A stretch of DNA of 64,000 nt from Xanthomonas prunicola. GTDB taxonomy: Bacteria; Pseudomonadota; Gammaproteobacteria; Xanthomonadales; Xanthomonadaceae. This document shows, one piece after another, positions 11,616 to 20,515 of this stretch. A model generated the notes under the pieces. That model was not told where the DNA came from and did not search any database. It saw only the letters and a list, made by a program, of their open reading frames with translations. The translations under genes and the position numbers were made by a program. Position 1 is the first letter of the stretch; every line of letters starts with the position of its first letter. Where the stretch lies: assembly GCF_002846205.1 (NCBI RefSeq), contig NZ_PHKV01000001.1, forward strand, positions 1,054,001 to 1,118,000, in the 5' to 3' direction.

Positions 11616-12079
11616 GCAGGGTCCCGACGCCGCCGCAGCGCGCGCAGCTGTGGCCACAGCGCACGCTTGGCACTCGGATTGCCGCGCAGCTCTGCCAGCG
11701 GCCAGGACGCCATCAAGGCCTGTGTCGCAGGATCGCCCGGATTGCAGCCGGACGCGCGCAACAAGGCCATCTGCAGACGATCCGGCATGCCGACACGGCT
11801 ACGTCGTTGCGGCGCCGATGCTGGCGCGGTGCGGGGCACATCTGGTGCTTCGGCTGGTGCAGCCGGCGCGCTGCGCCGCGCGGAGGGCGCACTCACCGTT
11901 GCAGACTGCGGCACACGCTCCACGCGCGCCGGTGCGGCCATCTCTGCGCGCTCGGCAACGTCGACAGGTGCAGGCAACGCATCGACCGCATCGCGATCCA
12001 GATATACGGTGTGCCCCAACGCCTGCAGATACGACACCTGCAGATCGGACCACATCGGCTCGGACGCCGCGTCGCTCAC
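11612..12079 (-). CDS. Hypothetical protein, probable divergent DNA polymerase III psi subunit (HolD-like)
   Basis: A 155-residue protein with a structured N-terminus (YLQALGHTVYL), a long Ala/Pro/Arg-rich middle (about residues 35-95) and a structured C-terminus. The C-terminal segment LAELRGNPSAKRALWPQL resembles, from memory, the end of E. coli HolD (LTDLRANPTARAALW), and the gene sits directly before rimI as holD does. Psi links the clamp loader to chi and SSB. The whole protein is too divergent to be sure by eye, and the symbol is left blank. It overlaps rimI by four bases. Confidence 0.6.
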   Translation of the reverse strand: MSDAASEPMWSDLQVSYLQALGHTVYLDRDAVDALPAPVDVAERAEMAAPARVERVPQSATVSAPSARRSAPAAPAEAPDVPRTAPASAPQRRSRVGMPDRLQMALLRASGCNPGDPATQALMASWPLAELRGNPSAKRALWPQLRALRRRRDPA

Positions 12080-12089
12080 GAAACCGCGC

Positions 12090-12863
12090 TCATGGCAGCT
12101 CGGGCACGCGCCGCCAACGTCGCCACAGCCACATCAGCGGTCCGGACAAGGCGTACAGCACGCCGATCACCAGCAACGAGCGCGCCAGATCGATCACCAA
12201 CAGCGCGATCACCACCGTGGCGATTGCCAGCGCCAGGAACGGCACGCGGTCGGCACGCGGCCCACGCGCACCACCCTTGAAGCTCCAGAAGCGGATCCGG
12301 CTGACCATCAGCAATGCCGACACCACCGTGACCGCCAGCGCCACATAGCGCAGCTGCTCGCCATCGAACCCCAGGCTGTCGTCGGCGAAGGCCCAAACGA
12401 ACGACATCATCAACCCAGCCGCCGCCGGGCTGGCCAAACCGATGAACCAGCGTTTGTCGACCACCCCGACCTGGGTATTGAAGCGCGCCAGCCGCAGCGC
12501 CGCGCAGGCCGCATACAGAAACGCAGCAGACCAACCCACCCGGCCCATCACGTTGCTGTCGTATTTCAGCGCCGACAGCGACCAGTGATACATCACCAGC
12601 GCCGGGGCCATGCCGAAGCTGACCAGATCGGCCAACGAATCGTACTGCACACCGAATTCGCTACTGGTATTGGTCAGGCGCGCAACCCGGCCATCCAGCC
12701 CGTCCATCACCGCAGCCACGAACACCGCCATGGCGGCCTGGACGAACTGCCCATTGGCGGCGGCGATGATGGCGTAAAAACCGGAAAACAGCCCGGCGGT
12801 GGTGAACAGGTTCGGCAACAGGTAAATCGTGCGCGAGCGCGGGGGCGGTCTCATCTCATCCAT
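12090..12863 (-). CDS. pssA: CDP-diacylglycerol-serine O-phosphatidyltransferase
   Basis: Makes phosphatidylserine, precursor of phosphatidylethanolamine. The CDP-alcohol phosphotransferase signature DG-x2-AR-x8-G-x3-D-x3-D is complete: DGRVAR, then GVQYDSLAD. About eight membrane helices and the type II (archaeal/Bacillus-like) size fit PssA. The start at 12863 gives a short Arg/Pro-rich leader before the first membrane segment; starts at 12854 or 12965 are also possible. It is read 10 bases ahead of the HolD-like gene on the same strand. Confidence 0.85.
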   Translation of the reverse strand: MDEMRPPPRSRTIYLLPNLFTTAGLFSGFYAIIAAANGQFVQAAMAVFVAAVMDGLDGRVARLTNTSSEFGVQYDSLADLVSFGMAPALVMYHWSLSALKYDSNVMGRVGWSAAFLYAACAALRLARFNTQVGVVDKRWFIGLASPAAAGLMMSFVWAFADDSLGFDGEQLRYVALAVTVVSALLMVSRIRFWSFKGGARGPRADRVPFLALAIATVVIALLVIDLARSLLVIGVLYALSGPLMWLWRRWRRVPELP

Positions 12864-12995
12864 CCGCCAAGTGTAGGGCCTGAGGTCCATCCGGCGGTAG
12901 CGCGCTTGCTGGTTCAGCCCCCTGCGCGCCCGATCACTTGCCAGCGCCGGCCGTGGATGCTGCAATCGCAGCGGGAATCATCCAGGGGAAGCCAT

Positions 12996-13397
12996 ATGCA
13001 CCTGTCGTCCGGGCTTTGTGCCCTGTTGATGCTGGTCAGTGCCGCCGCCGGCGCGACCGAGCTATATAAGTGGAAGGACGCCAAGGGCGTGACCCACTAC
13101 ACCGAGACCCCGCCACCGACCGGCCAGCGCTATGAAGCGCGCCGCATCGATGCGCGCAGCGGCACCGCCGCCATCGCGGCAGCAGAGACGGCCGCGCCCG
13201 AATCGGCCGACTGCCTTACCGCACGCCGCAACCTGGAATTGCTCAGTGGCAAGGGAGACGTCTCCATGGCTGCCGGTGCCGATGGCAAGCCTGGCGCCGT
13301 ATTGGACCAGGAAACCCGCGCCACCCAGCGAAACCTGGCCGACGCCGCCGTCAAGGCTTACTGCAAGCCGGCAGCCACGGGCCGCCCAGGCACCTGA
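12996..13397 (+). CDS. DUF4124-domain secreted protein
   Basis: A 133-residue exported protein of unknown function. A signal peptide (MHLSSGLCALLMLVSAAAGA) precedes the DUF4124 core ELYKWKDAKGVTHYTETPP. The rest is Ala-rich and carries two cysteines (one after ESAD, one near the end, AYCKP) that could form a disulfide. The ATG has AGGGGAAG a few bases upstream. The long open frame running into it from upstream is not the gene. It is transcribed divergently from pssA. Confidence 0.75.
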   Translation: MHLSSGLCALLMLVSAAAGATELYKWKDAKGVTHYTETPPPTGQRYEARRIDARSGTAAIAAAETAAPESADCLTARRNLELLSGKGDVSMAAGADGKPGAVLDQETRATQRNLADAAVKAYCKPAATGRPGT

Positions 13398-13763
13398 GCC
13401 GGGCTGCGACATCACCTGAGGGGACATACCCTCCTGGTGTCAGGATGGAGTCCGCGCAACGCCTCATGCTGCCAGCCGCGGCCGCGCCCACGGGCCTGAA
13501 CTGCGTAGCGCGGTATCGACATAAGGACCCCGACGCATACGCAGTCGCTGGGCAAGCGCCATATTCCCGTGACCTGGTCTCGGATCACCCGTCCCGCATA
13601 GATTTCTGCGTGGTATGCCACCTTTGGCCACGCACACGTCACTGCCGGCCAGCCACCTGAGAGCGGCCCGCCCTGGCCAGCGACGACTGGCGAAGCGCGC
13701 CCGACGATGACCGGCAGGGCGCGAGACTGGCAAACTAGCGGCTTTCCGCCCAAGCGAAGCCCG
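13398..13763. other. Intergenic region before proS
   Basis: No gene is supported in this 366-base stretch. An imperfect hairpin lies just after the DUF4124 stop (GAGGG with CCCTC inside CACC/GGTG, about 13410-13440), without a T run. The proS promoter should be here, but no clear -35/-10 pair was recognised. Confidence 0.4.
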
Positions 13764-15458
13764 ATGCGTCTTTCCCAGTTCCACCTGCACACCACCAAGG
13801 AAACCCCGGCCGACGCCGAGCTGGTCAGCCACCGTCTGATGCTGCGCGCGGGCATGATCCGCAAGCTGGCCTCCGGGCTGTACACCTGGTCGCCGCTGGG
13901 CCTGCGCGTGCTGCGCAAGGTCGAAGCCATCGTGCGCGAGGAAATGAACCGCGCCGGCGCCGTGGAGGTGCTGTTCCCCACCATCCAGCCGCGCGAGCTG
14001 TGGGACGCCACCGGCCGTTGGGAAAAGTTCGGCGGGCAGTTGCTCAAGATCAAGGACCGCAAGGAGCAGGAGTTCTGCTACAGCCCGACCGCCGAAGAGG
14101 CGGCTGCCGAATTCGCGCGTCAGGAAATCAACAGCTACAAGCAGCTGCCGCTGAATTTCTACCAGATCCAGACCAAATTCCGCGATGAAATCCGCCCGCG
14201 CTTCGGCGTGATGCGCGCGCGCGAATTCCTGATGAAGGACGCATATTCGTTCCATCTCACCGATGCCGACATGGCGCGCGAATACGACAACATGCGCGCC
14301 GCCTACACCCGCATCTTCACCCGCCTGGGACTGGATTTCCGCGCCGTGCAGGCCGATTCCGGCGCCATCGGCGGCGATGCCTCACAGGAATTCCATGTCA
14401 TCGCCGACTCCGGCGAAGACTCGCTGGCGTTCTCGACCGGCTCCGATTACGCCGCCAACGTGGAAGCCGCCAGCGCCGCCCTGCCTGCGCCGCGCGCGCC
14501 TGCAAGCGAAGCGATGCAGCAGGTGGCAACGCCCACCCAGAAAACCTGTGAGGACGTTGCCCAGTTGCTCGGCATCGCGCTGCAGCGCACGGTCAAGTCG
14601 GTGGCGGTGATGACGCAGGCCGGCTTCGTGCTGGTGCTGGTGCGTGGCGACCACGCGGTCAACGAGATCAAGCTAGCCAAGGTGCCCGGGCTGGCCGGCT
14701 ACCGCCTGGCCAATGAAACCGAAATCCGCGAGCACCTCGGCTGCGAGCCGGGCTTCCTGGGACCGGTGAACACCGCGCGCCCAGTGCGCGTGGTGGCCGA
14801 CCGCGATGTTGCGGCACTGGCCGATTTTGTGATCGGTGCGAATGCGTCCGGCGCGCATCTGGTCGGCGTCAACTGGGGCCGCGACCTGCCCGAACCGGAG
14901 ACCGTGGCCGATGTACGCAACGTGGTCGAAGGCGAGCGCGCAGCCGATGGCGGCGAACTGCGCCTGGCCCGCGGCATCGAGGTGGGGCATGTGTTCCAGC
15001 TTGGCAGCCAGTACGCGCAGGCGCTGCAAGCCACCGTCATCGACGAAGGCGGCAAGGCCGCGGTGATGAAGATGGGCTGCTATGGCATCGGCATTTCGCG
15101 CATCGTGGCGGCGGCGATCGAACAAAACCATGACGAGGCCGGCATCATCTGGCCCGCGCCGATGGCACCGTGGCAGGTGGTGGTCTGCGTGATCAATCCC
15201 AAGCAGGACCCGCAGGTGCTCGCTGCCGCCCAGGCCCTGCTGGACGAATTGATGACTGCCGGCCTGGATGCGGCCCTGGACGACCGCGGACTGCGCCCGG
15301 GCGCGATGTTCGCCGATATGGAACTGCTAGGCATTCCGCATCGGGTTGTGGTCTCGGAACGGGGATTGGCGGCCGGCACATTTGAATATCGCGCCCGTAC
15401 CGCCGATGCAGCTGAAAACCTGGATAAAGCCGGATTATTCTCCCGTCTGGGGCATTGA
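13764..15458 (+). CDS. proS: Prolyl-tRNA synthetase
   Basis: Charges tRNA-Pro. The 564-residue class II synthetase has the bacterial ProS layout: N-terminal catalytic motifs ([18 protein letters not shown], then [21 protein letters not shown]), an inserted YbaK-like editing domain at about residues 225-385, the catalytic end (GCYGIGISR) and an anticodon-binding domain. The start at 13764 begins MRLSQFHL; an upstream in-frame ATG at 13707 adds residues without family support. It stands as a single gene. Confidence 0.95.
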   Translation: MRLSQFHLHTTKETPADAELVSHRLMLRAGMIRKLASGLYTWSPLGLRVLRKVEAIVREEMNRAGAVEVLFPTIQPRELWDATGRWEKFGGQLLKIKDRKEQEFCYSPTAEEAAAEFARQEINSYKQLPLNFYQIQTKFRDEIRPRFGVMRAREFLMKDAYSFHLTDADMAREYDNMRAAYTRIFTRLGLDFRAVQADSGAIGGDASQEFHVIADSGEDSLAFSTGSDYAANVEAASAALPAPRAPASEAMQQVATPTQKTCEDVAQLLGIALQRTVKSVAVMTQAGFVLVLVRGDHAVNEIKLAKVPGLAGYRLANETEIREHLGCEPGFLGPVNTARPVRVVADRDVAALADFVIGANASGAHLVGVNWGRDLPEPETVADVRNVVEGERAADGGELRLARGIEVGHVFQLGSQYAQALQATVIDEGGKAAVMKMGCYGIGISRIVAAAIEQNHDEAGIIWPAPMAPWQVVVCVINPKQDPQVLAAAQALLDELMTAGLDAALDDRGLRPGAMFADMELLGIPHRVVVSERGLAAGTFEYRARTADAAENLDKAGLFSRLGH

Positions 15459-15518
15459 TCAAACACCTGTACCGGCTTCAAATGGATGAACACAAAGCGT
15501 CGAATCATTTCGGCGCAT

Positions 15519-15547
15519 TTGTCACATCGGTTTTCTGACATTATGAT
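15519..15547 (+). promoter_or_regulatory. Sigma-70-type promoter of the H-NS-like gene
   Basis: A -35 box TTGTCA (15519-15524) and a -10 box TATGAT (15542-15547) are separated by 17 bases, a near-consensus vegetative promoter. Transcription would begin about 15555, giving a leader of about 50 bases before the ATG at 15603. Confidence 0.7.
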
Positions 15548-15602
15548 GGTCACTGGTGCCATGGACCGGCATTCTTTCTCTCTACATTTCCCGGAGCAGT
15601 TG

Positions 15603-16064
15603 ATGTCGATCGATCTTAGTGGCCTGTCGGCCAAGCAGTTGAGCGCCCTGATCAAAAATGCAAAGAAGCAGCAGACCGTGGTTGCCAAGCGCGCGCCGAT
15701 CGCCAAGGTCCGTGCTCAACTGGCCCGCGCTGCAAAAGCTCAGGGTTATTCCATTGAAGAATTGTTTGGCGCTTCCGCCAGTGCTGGCCCGGGTCGTCCG
15801 GCTGGTGCCGGCAAGCCGGGTCCGCGTGCCGGTCGCAAGCTGGGCAAGGTGGCACCGAAATATCGCAACCCCGCCAACACCCAGGAAACCTGGACCGGCC
15901 GTGGCAAGCAGCCGCGCTGGCTGGCAGAGTTGACCGCCGCTGGCAAGAAAGTCGAAGACTTCCTGATCAGCAAGGTTGGCGGTGCGAAGAAGGCTGCAGC
16001 AAAGAAGGCTTCGCCGCGTAAGGCAGTCACCAAGCGCGCCACCAAGAAGTCCAAGGCCGCGTGA
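15603..16064 (+). CDS. H-NS-family nucleoid protein with lysine-rich tail
   Basis: A 153-residue DNA-binding protein. Residues 1-60 form a helical oligomerisation part, a Gly/Pro-rich linker follows, and the H-NS C-terminal motif appears as KYRNP...TWTGRGKQPRWL (about 85-110). The last about 28 residues (SKVGG then repeated AKK/RKA/TKR) resemble a histone H1-like tail. Such proteins silence A/T-rich acquired DNA and control virulence in Xanthomonas (XrvA-type regulators). The start at 15603 is chosen over an in-frame ATG at 15486, which lies upstream of the promoter. A strong terminator follows. Confidence 0.85.
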   Translation: MSIDLSGLSAKQLSALIKNAKKQQTVVAKRAPIAKVRAQLARAAKAQGYSIEELFGASASAGPGRPAGAGKPGPRAGRKLGKVAPKYRNPANTQETWTGRGKQPRWLAELTAAGKKVEDFLISKVGGAKKAAAKKASPRKAVTKRATKKSKAA

Positions 16065-16071
16065 TTCAAAC

Positions 16072-16106
16072 CAATAAAAACGCCGGCAATGCCGGCGTTT
16101 TTATTG
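16072..16106. terminator. Bidirectional terminator between the H-NS-like and thrE-like genes
   Basis: Sixteen-base arms (16072-16087 and 16091-16106) form a perfect hairpin with an AAT loop. Each arm holds AATAAAAA before a GCCGGC core, so a T-rich run follows the stem on either strand. It lies eight bases past the H-NS stop and 18 bases before the end of the convergent gene. Confidence 0.88.
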
Positions 16107-16123
16107 TGCGCTGTTTTCCCCGC

Positions 16124-17383
16124 TCATAAATTCTTGCGGGCCGGAATCAACAGATTGCCGAACAGCAATCCGGCCATCAATGCCATCACGATATTGGTCA
16201 CCGCCAATAGCGCAGCTTGTCCCACGCTGACATCCTGTTGTTGCACCAGGGTCAAAAATCCACGCAAACTGACACTCCCTGGAACCAGCATGATGATGCC
16301 CGGCAAGCGGATCAGTGCACCGGGTTTGTGGACCACTCGCCCGAAAAGATTTCCCGCAGCGGTCAATGTCATGGCCGAGGCAAATACCCCGGCAGGGCCG
16401 CCCCAGGCATGCCCCGCATAACGCGCAATGACATACCCGAACATGGCCGCCGCCATGATCCATAAATAATCGCGTCGATTGGCTTTGAACAACACCGCAA
16501 ACGCATAAGCGGCCACCACTAACGACGCCCATTCCACCCAGCCGGCCTGCGGCCGCAACGCGGCCACCTGGGGATGCAGCCCAACCAGCTGGGTTAGCGT
16601 CACGGCGATGACCGCACCCACCGTCAGCTTGAGCACCGTGGTGACCGCACCGGCCAGGCGCGCTGTGCCGGAAACCCAGTGCTGGCTGGCCAGCTCGTTG
16701 AATGCATTGGTCAATGACATCCCGGGCAGCAACACCACCAGCGAGGCGATGATCACCGTATTGAGGTTCAGCGGCCCCAACAACGCGGCCACCAGCGCCG
16801 CCACCACCCCGGCCAGCAAGCCGGCCAGCGCTTCGCCGGCTTCCTTGGTGGCAGCGCGTTTGTCGGTGTACTGGGTGAGCAGGCCGATCGACATGCCAAT
16901 CGCCCCCGCCGTGGCGATATCCAGCCATGGCAGCTTCCACAGCCCGGCGACACCCGCTGCGGCCAGCCCGAACGCCAGCACCTGCATGGTCTTGCCGCGC
17001 CGGTCCACTTCGCGGTCCAGGCGGCGCAATGCGGTGTGGCCCTGCGCGATGCTCATGCGCCCGTTGGCCACGCTGTCGGCCACGTAGTCGGCCACGCTGA
17101 GCTTGTACAGATCATTCTCGCCCGGGGCCAGGCGAATCACCCGGGTGATGTCGCTGGAGCCGATCGCCTTGGTCGGGTCGCTGAAGCTCAGGATGATGCC
17201 GGTGGGGTTGGACCAGGGCTCGCAATCCAGACCCAGCTTCTGTGACAGCCCGACCACCGCCGCCTCCAGCCGCTGCGCAGTGGTTCCATAAGAATGCAGG
17301 CGACCGGCAATTTCGGACACGAAGGCTACGCGCTGGGCGTAGGTTGCGCTGGCGGACGGGAGGACAACGGTGGCAGCGGACAT
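16124..17383 (-). CDS. Threonine/serine exporter family protein (ThrE-like)
   Basis: Inner-membrane protein of 419 residues. The N-terminal half carries the ThrE/DUF1212 signature (HSYGTTAQRLEAAV and the cytoplasmic part with NPTGIILSFSD), followed by about ten membrane helices in two sets of five, corresponding to the ThrE and ThrE_2 domains fused in one chain. Family members export threonine and serine by proton exchange; the substrate here is inferred from family. It is transcribed divergently from the Mla-like operon across 168 bases. Confidence 0.8.
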   Translation of the reverse strand: MSAATVVLPSASATYAQRVAFVSEIAGRLHSYGTTAQRLEAAVVGLSQKLGLDCEPWSNPTGIILSFSDPTKAIGSSDITRVIRLAPGENDLYKLSVADYVADSVANGRMSIAQGHTALRRLDREVDRRGKTMQVLAFGLAAAGVAGLWKLPWLDIATAGAIGMSIGLLTQYTDKRAATKEAGEALAGLLAGVVAALVAALLGPLNLNTVIIASLVVLLPGMSLTNAFNELASQHWVSGTARLAGAVTTVLKLTVGAVIAVTLTQLVGLHPQVAALRPQAGWVEWASLVVAAYAFAVLFKANRRDYLWIMAAAMFGYVIARYAGHAWGGPAGVFASAMTLTAAGNLFGRVVHKPGALIRLPGIIMLVPGSVSLRGFLTLVQQQDVSVGQAALLAVTNIVMALMAGLLFGNLLIPARKNL

Positions 17384-17551
17384 GCGTGGCAGGTCGGATC
17401 GGAGAAACGCCGTGTCCGGCGAGGCCGTCAGTGTATGCCGCAGCGCGCGTGGCCGGCGTTCTCATTGATGGCCGCAGGCACACCACTGCCGCCGCGCCCC
17501 CATCCGTCGCTCACACCGGCCCTGTATGCTGGCGCCACGGACAGGCCACCC

Positions 17552-18664
17552 ATGATCAAACCGCAACCTCCACGCATCGAACAAGACTCGCAGGATCAGG
17601 CACAGCTCCGCCTCGCTGGCAGTTGGGTCCTGGCGACCGCCCTGCCCCAGGCAGAATTGCTGCAGGCCGTGCCCGACGGGGTGCGCCGTATCGACGCACG
17701 CGGCATCGGGCAACTGGATTCGGCCGGCGTGCTGCAGCTGCTGCGCTTCGCCAGCCGCATGGGCCTGAAGGAAGACGCGATCGATTTCCGCGATGAGCAC
17801 CAGGCGCTGGTGTGCACCATTGAGGAACTCAACGACGAACGCCCCAAGCCCAAACGGGATTACGGCTTCGTCGCCGCGCTGGACCGTCTGGGCCGCACTA
17901 CCCACGGCGTCGGCCAGGGCATTCTGGAGCTGAACAGCTTTCTGGGCGAGAACCTGGTCAAGATCGCGCGGCTGATCCACGAGCCGCGGCGCTTCCGCCT
18001 GACCTCCACCGTGCACCACATGGAGCAGGTCGGCCTGGATGCGGTGCCGCTGGTGGTGCTGCTGTCGTATCTGGTCGGCGCGGTGATCGCCTTCTTGGGC
18101 TCGACCATCCTGCGCGACTTCGGCGCGGAGATTTACGTGGTGGAGCTGGTGTCCATCGCTTTCCTGCGCGAGTTCGCGGTGCTGCTGACCGCCATCGTCC
18201 TGGCCGGGCGCACCGCCAGCGCGTTTACCGCGCAGATCGGTGCGATGAAATCGCGCGAAGAGGTCGATGCCATCCGCACCCTGGGCCTGGACCCTATCGA
18301 TCTGCTGGTGATTCCGCGCCTGCTCGCGCTGATCTTCACCCTGCCGCTGCTGACCTTCATCGCGATGATCGCCGGTCTGGCCGGTGGCGTCACCGTGGGC
18401 GCGTTCGATCTGGATATCCCGCCGCAGATGTATCTGGCGCGCATGCACGACACCATCCAGCTGCGGCATTTTTTGGTCGGGCTATCGAAGGCGCCGCTGT
18501 TTGCGCTGGTGATCGGCCTGATCGGCTGTCTGGAAGGGCTGAAGGTCAGCGGCACCGCGCAATCGGTTGGCGAGCGCACGACCTCCTCGGTGGTGCAGAC
18601 GATTTCCTTGGTCATCATCCTCGACGCGATTGCGGCGTTGTGGTTCATGAAGATGGGGTGGTGA
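17552..18664 (+). CDS. MlaE-like lipid ABC permease with N-terminal STAS domain
   Basis: A 370-residue permease of an MCE-type phospholipid transporter. Residues about 10-100 form a STAS-like domain (IGQLDSAGVLQLL), equivalent to the separate MlaB protein of E. coli but fused. The MlaE domain (about 120-370) has the conserved GAVIAF, REF..LLTAIVLAGRTASAFTAQIG and EVDAIRTLG stretches. The ATG at 17552 is chosen because an upstream extension has no domain character. It heads the operon with the ATPase, MCE protein and lipoprotein genes. Inner membrane. Confidence 0.88.
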   Translation: MIKPQPPRIEQDSQDQAQLRLAGSWVLATALPQAELLQAVPDGVRRIDARGIGQLDSAGVLQLLRFASRMGLKEDAIDFRDEHQALVCTIEELNDERPKPKRDYGFVAALDRLGRTTHGVGQGILELNSFLGENLVKIARLIHEPRRFRLTSTVHHMEQVGLDAVPLVVLLSYLVGAVIAFLGSTILRDFGAEIYVVELVSIAFLREFAVLLTAIVLAGRTASAFTAQIGAMKSREEVDAIRTLGLDPIDLLVIPRLLALIFTLPLLTFIAMIAGLAGGVTVGAFDLDIPPQMYLARMHDTIQLRHFLVGLSKAPLFALVIGLIGCLEGLKVSGTAQSVGERTTSSVVQTISLVIILDAIAALWFMKMGW

Positions 18665-18670
18665 TGCGGC

Positions 18671-18779
18671 CGGGATTCGACATGCGGGATTCGGGATTCG
18701 TGCAAGGCACAAGCGCAGCTGGCGCCCTGACATTTTGGAGAGCTGTGCGGTGACCAATCCCCACTCCCCACTCCCCACT
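18671..18779 (+). repeat. Low-complexity repeats at the mlaE-mlaF junction
   Basis: Three copies of CGGGATTCG lie at 18671-18700 and three tandem copies of CCCCACT at 18759-18779. The second set is inside the start of the next coding sequence and encodes a Pro-rich PHSPLPTP stretch. From memory, similar GGATTCG/CCACTCC strings are scattered through Xanthomonas intergenic DNA. Confidence 0.7.
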
Positions 18780-19586
18780 CCCGTCACAGAGACCGACGAC
18801 GAGCAGTTGGCCATTTCCGTGCGCGGGCTCACCAACCGTTTCGGTAGCCAGACCGTGCACGAAGACCTCGATCTGGACGTACGCCGCGGCGAGATTCTCG
18901 GTGTGGTCGGCGGCTCGGGCACCGGCAAGTCGGTGCTGATGCGCAGCATCCTGGGCCTGCGCGAGCCGGACGCCGGCAGCATCCAGGTACTGGGCGCGGA
19001 TGCGCGCTCGGGCCGGTTCGCCGACCGCCAGCACATCACCCGCAATACCGGCGTGCTGTTCCAGGACGGCGCGCTGTTTTCGTCGATGACCGTGGGCGAA
19101 AACGTGCAGGTGCCGTTGAAGGAACATCACAGCGAGTTCCCCGAGCGCTGGTATTTCGAGCTGGCGCTGCTGAAGATCAAGCTGGCCGGCCTGCCGGCCG
19201 ATGCGCTGGACAAGCTACCGTCGCAACTGTCCGGCGGCATGCGCAAGCGTGCCGGACTGGCGCGGGCGCTGGCGCTGGATCCGCCGCTGCTGTTCCTGGA
19301 CGAACCCACCGCCGGGCTGGACCCGATCGGCGCGGCCGCCTTCGACCGCCTGATCCGCACGTTGCAGCAAGCCCTGGGCCTGACCGTGTTCCTGATCACC
19401 CACGACCTGGATACGCTGTACGCCATCTGCGACCGCATCGCGGTGCTGGCCGATCGCAAGGTGATCGCCAACGCGCCGCTGGCCGAGGTCGAGCAGATCG
19501 ATCACCCCTGGATCCAGGAATATTTCCACGGTCCGCGCGCCCGCGCCGCGCGCGCGGCCAAGACCGACTCCACCGAGACCGCCTGA
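18750..19586 (+). CDS. MlaF-like ABC transporter ATP-binding protein
   Basis: ATPase of the lipid transporter, 278 residues. Walker A is GGSGTGKS, the signature is LSGGMRKRAGLARAL, Walker B is LLFLDEPTAGLD, and a switch His sits in LITHDLD. The GTG start at 18750 has TTGGAG about nine bases upstream. The N-terminal 25 residues are an unusual Pro/Thr-rich extension encoded partly by a tandem repeat; the ABC domain begins at LAISVRGLTNRFG. The following gene starts two bases after the stop, so this is one operon. Confidence 0.88.
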   Translation: MTNPHSPLPTPVTETDDEQLAISVRGLTNRFGSQTVHEDLDLDVRRGEILGVVGGSGTGKSVLMRSILGLREPDAGSIQVLGADARSGRFADRQHITRNTGVLFQDGALFSSMTVGENVQVPLKEHHSEFPERWYFELALLKIKLAGLPADALDKLPSQLSGGMRKRAGLARALALDPPLLFLDEPTAGLDPIGAAAFDRLIRTLQQALGLTVFLITHDLDTLYAICDRIAVLADRKVIANAPLAEVEQIDHPWIQEYFHGPRARAARAAKTDSTETA

Positions 19587-19588
19587 GC

Positions 19589-20515
19589 ATGGAAACCAAA
19601 GCCAATTACGTCCTGATCGGCGCCTTCACCATCGTGGCCGGCCTGGCCCTGCTGCTGTTCGGGCTGTGGGCCGCCAAGTACTCCTCCGACCGTACCTGGC
19701 AGCAATACCGGGTGGTGTTCCGCGAGGCGGTGACCGGCCTGTCGGTCGGCAGCCCGGTGCAATACAACGGCATCGCGGTGGGCTCGATCACCGAGCTGAC
19801 CCTGGCGCCGAACGACCCGCGCCAGGTGGTCGCGCACGTGCGGGTGAACTCCACCACGCCGATCAAGAGCGACACCCGCGCCAAGCTGGCCATCACCAGC
19901 CTGACCGGCCCGTCGATCATCCAGCTCTCCGGCGGCACGCCCGAAGCGCCGGCGCTGACCACCATCGACAAGAGCGACGCGCCGATCATCCAGACCACCC
20001 CGTCGGCGCTGCAGAACATCACCGACACCGCCAACCGCATCGTCGAGCGTATGGACCAGATGCTCTCGGACAAGAACGTGGCCAGCATTTCGGCCACCTT
20101 GCAGAACCTGGAAAAGATCAGCGGCGGCATTGCCGATCGCGACGACGGCATGCAGGCGCTGATCGTCAGCGCACGCGATGCCGCGCGCAATCTGGACACC
20201 ACCCTGACCACCACCAACGGCACCATCAAGCGGCTGGATCAGAACCTGGTGCAACAGCTGCCAGGCATTCTGGAAAAGCTCGATGCCACCCTGGTCAAGC
20301 TGGACTCGGCCGCCGGCAACGCCGACAACATCCTTGGCGAGAACCGTGCGGCCATCAACAGCTTCGCCAACGACGGGCTGGGCCAGCTCGGCCCGACACT
20401 GACCGAATTGCGCGGTCTGATCCGCGATCTGCGCCGGGTCAGCGACAAACTGGACAACAACCCTGCGCGCTACCTGCTCGGCCGCGACGCACCCAAGGAG
20501 TTCGAACCGAAATGA
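19589..20515 (+). CDS. MlaD-like MCE-domain protein, long form
   Basis: Periplasmic lipid-binding protein of the MCE family, 308 residues, anchored by one N-terminal membrane helix (ANYVLIGAFTIVAGLALLLF). The MCE domain (about 38-120) contains the typical GLSVGSPVQYNGIAVG. It is much longer than E. coli MlaD (about 180 residues). The extra C-terminal half is helical with Asn/Asp/Leu heptad-like repeats (TDTANRIVERMDQML, LTTTNGTIKRLDQNL), which could form a hexameric periplasmic tube. It overlaps the next gene by four bases (ATGA). Confidence 0.87.
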   Translation: METKANYVLIGAFTIVAGLALLLFGLWAAKYSSDRTWQQYRVVFREAVTGLSVGSPVQYNGIAVGSITELTLAPNDPRQVVAHVRVNSTTPIKSDTRAKLAITSLTGPSIIQLSGGTPEAPALTTIDKSDAPIIQTTPSALQNITDTANRIVERMDQMLSDKNVASISATLQNLEKISGGIADRDDGMQALIVSARDAARNLDTTLTTTNGTIKRLDQNLVQQLPGILEKLDATLVKLDSAAGNADNILGENRAAINSFANDGLGQLGPTLTELRGLIRDLRRVSDKLDNNPARYLLGRDAPKEFEPK

